Origin: JBBSEZ01 sp038239195
GTDB taxonomy: Bacteria; Planctomycetota; Planctomycetia; Gemmatales; Gemmataceae
Assembly: GCA_038239195.1 (NCBI GenBank)
Contig: JBBSEZ010000521.1
Coordinates: 1-6,454 of the forward strand
Length of the DNA stretch: 6,454 nucleotides
Reading direction: 5' to 3'
Shown here: positions 6,358 through 6,454 of the stretch, one piece after another
How the letters are laid out: each line of letters opens with the position of its first letter
Position numbering within the stretch: the stretch's first letter is position 1
Notes under the pieces: model-generated
The model's input: only the letters and a program-made list of their open reading frames with translations
The model's database searches: none
Told to the model about the DNA's origin: nothing
Program-made: the position numbers and the translations under genes

Positions 6358-6454
6358 ATGAGCCTTCTCGACAGTGAGGCCGGGAAGCGTCGGCTGCTGA
6401 GCATCGAGATCCCGGTCATCGAACGCTACAACGACGGGCGCGAGGCGGACTTCC
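6358..6454 (+). CDS. Start of an unidentified gene, cut by the window end
   Basis: An open frame begins at ATG 6358 and runs off the window after 32 codons. It starts MSLLDSEAGKRRLLSIEI and goes on to VIERYNDGREADF. The basic helix-like start followed by a Tyr-Asn-Asp-Gly turn looks like real protein, and the 22-nt gap after the 60-residue ORF fits an operon. There is no clear Shine-Dalgarno site before the ATG, so coupling to the upstream gene is likely if this is the right start. Too little is present to name a family. Given the JAMM gene, an E2-like or E1/ThiF-like protein is possible, but the visible residues do not show it. Confidence 0.6.
   Translation, partial: MSLLDSEAGKRRLLSIEIPVIERYNDGREADF

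Overview
This is a very GC-rich stretch of bacterial chromosome. All credible genes lie on the + strand and sit close together. The sequence alone does not fix the taxon. The GC-rich coding sequence, the GTG start, the GCCGCTTGCGG-type intergenic palindromes and the eukaryote-like JAB/JAMM peptidase would suit a planctomycete, but that is an inference and not a demonstrated assignment.

Layout. Positions 1-255 are a non-coding leader with a C-rich tract, a short AT-rich island and a perfect 10-bp inverted repeat. Positions 256-4941 form a tight three-gene operon. It starts with Hen1 (RNA 3'-terminal 2'-O-methyltransferase). A membrane-anchored dual-specificity/tyrosine-type phosphatase follows after a 34-nt gap. 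Polynucleotide kinase-phosphatase-ligase Pnkp comes last, overlapping the phosphatase gene by 4 nt (GTGA). Hen1 and Pnkp are the two known partners of the bacterial RNA repair-and-methylation pathway. Pnkp heals both RNA ends and seals them, and Hen1 supports ligation and methylates the repaired 3' end so that the same ribotoxin cannot cut there again. Every catalytic motif I could check is intact in both. The phosphatase between them is not part of the described Pnkp/Hen1 complex and is the oddest part of the cassette.

After a 91-nt gap with a near-consensus sigma70-type promoter (TTGACA, 18 nt, TATGAT) comes a second unit. It holds a JAB/JAMM metallopeptidase with a complete zinc-site motif and an unassigned C-terminal region, a 60-residue acidic protein I do not recognise, and the first 32 codons of another gene cut by the window edge. 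JAMM peptidases in bacteria often belong to ubiquitin-like conjugation or antiviral operons. This unit may be the start of one, but no E1, E2 or ubiquitin-like protein is visible here.

Overall the window joins an intact RNA repair cassette, plausibly a defence against ribotoxins, to the start of a possible ubiquitin-like or peptidase system, with a promoter marking the likely boundary.
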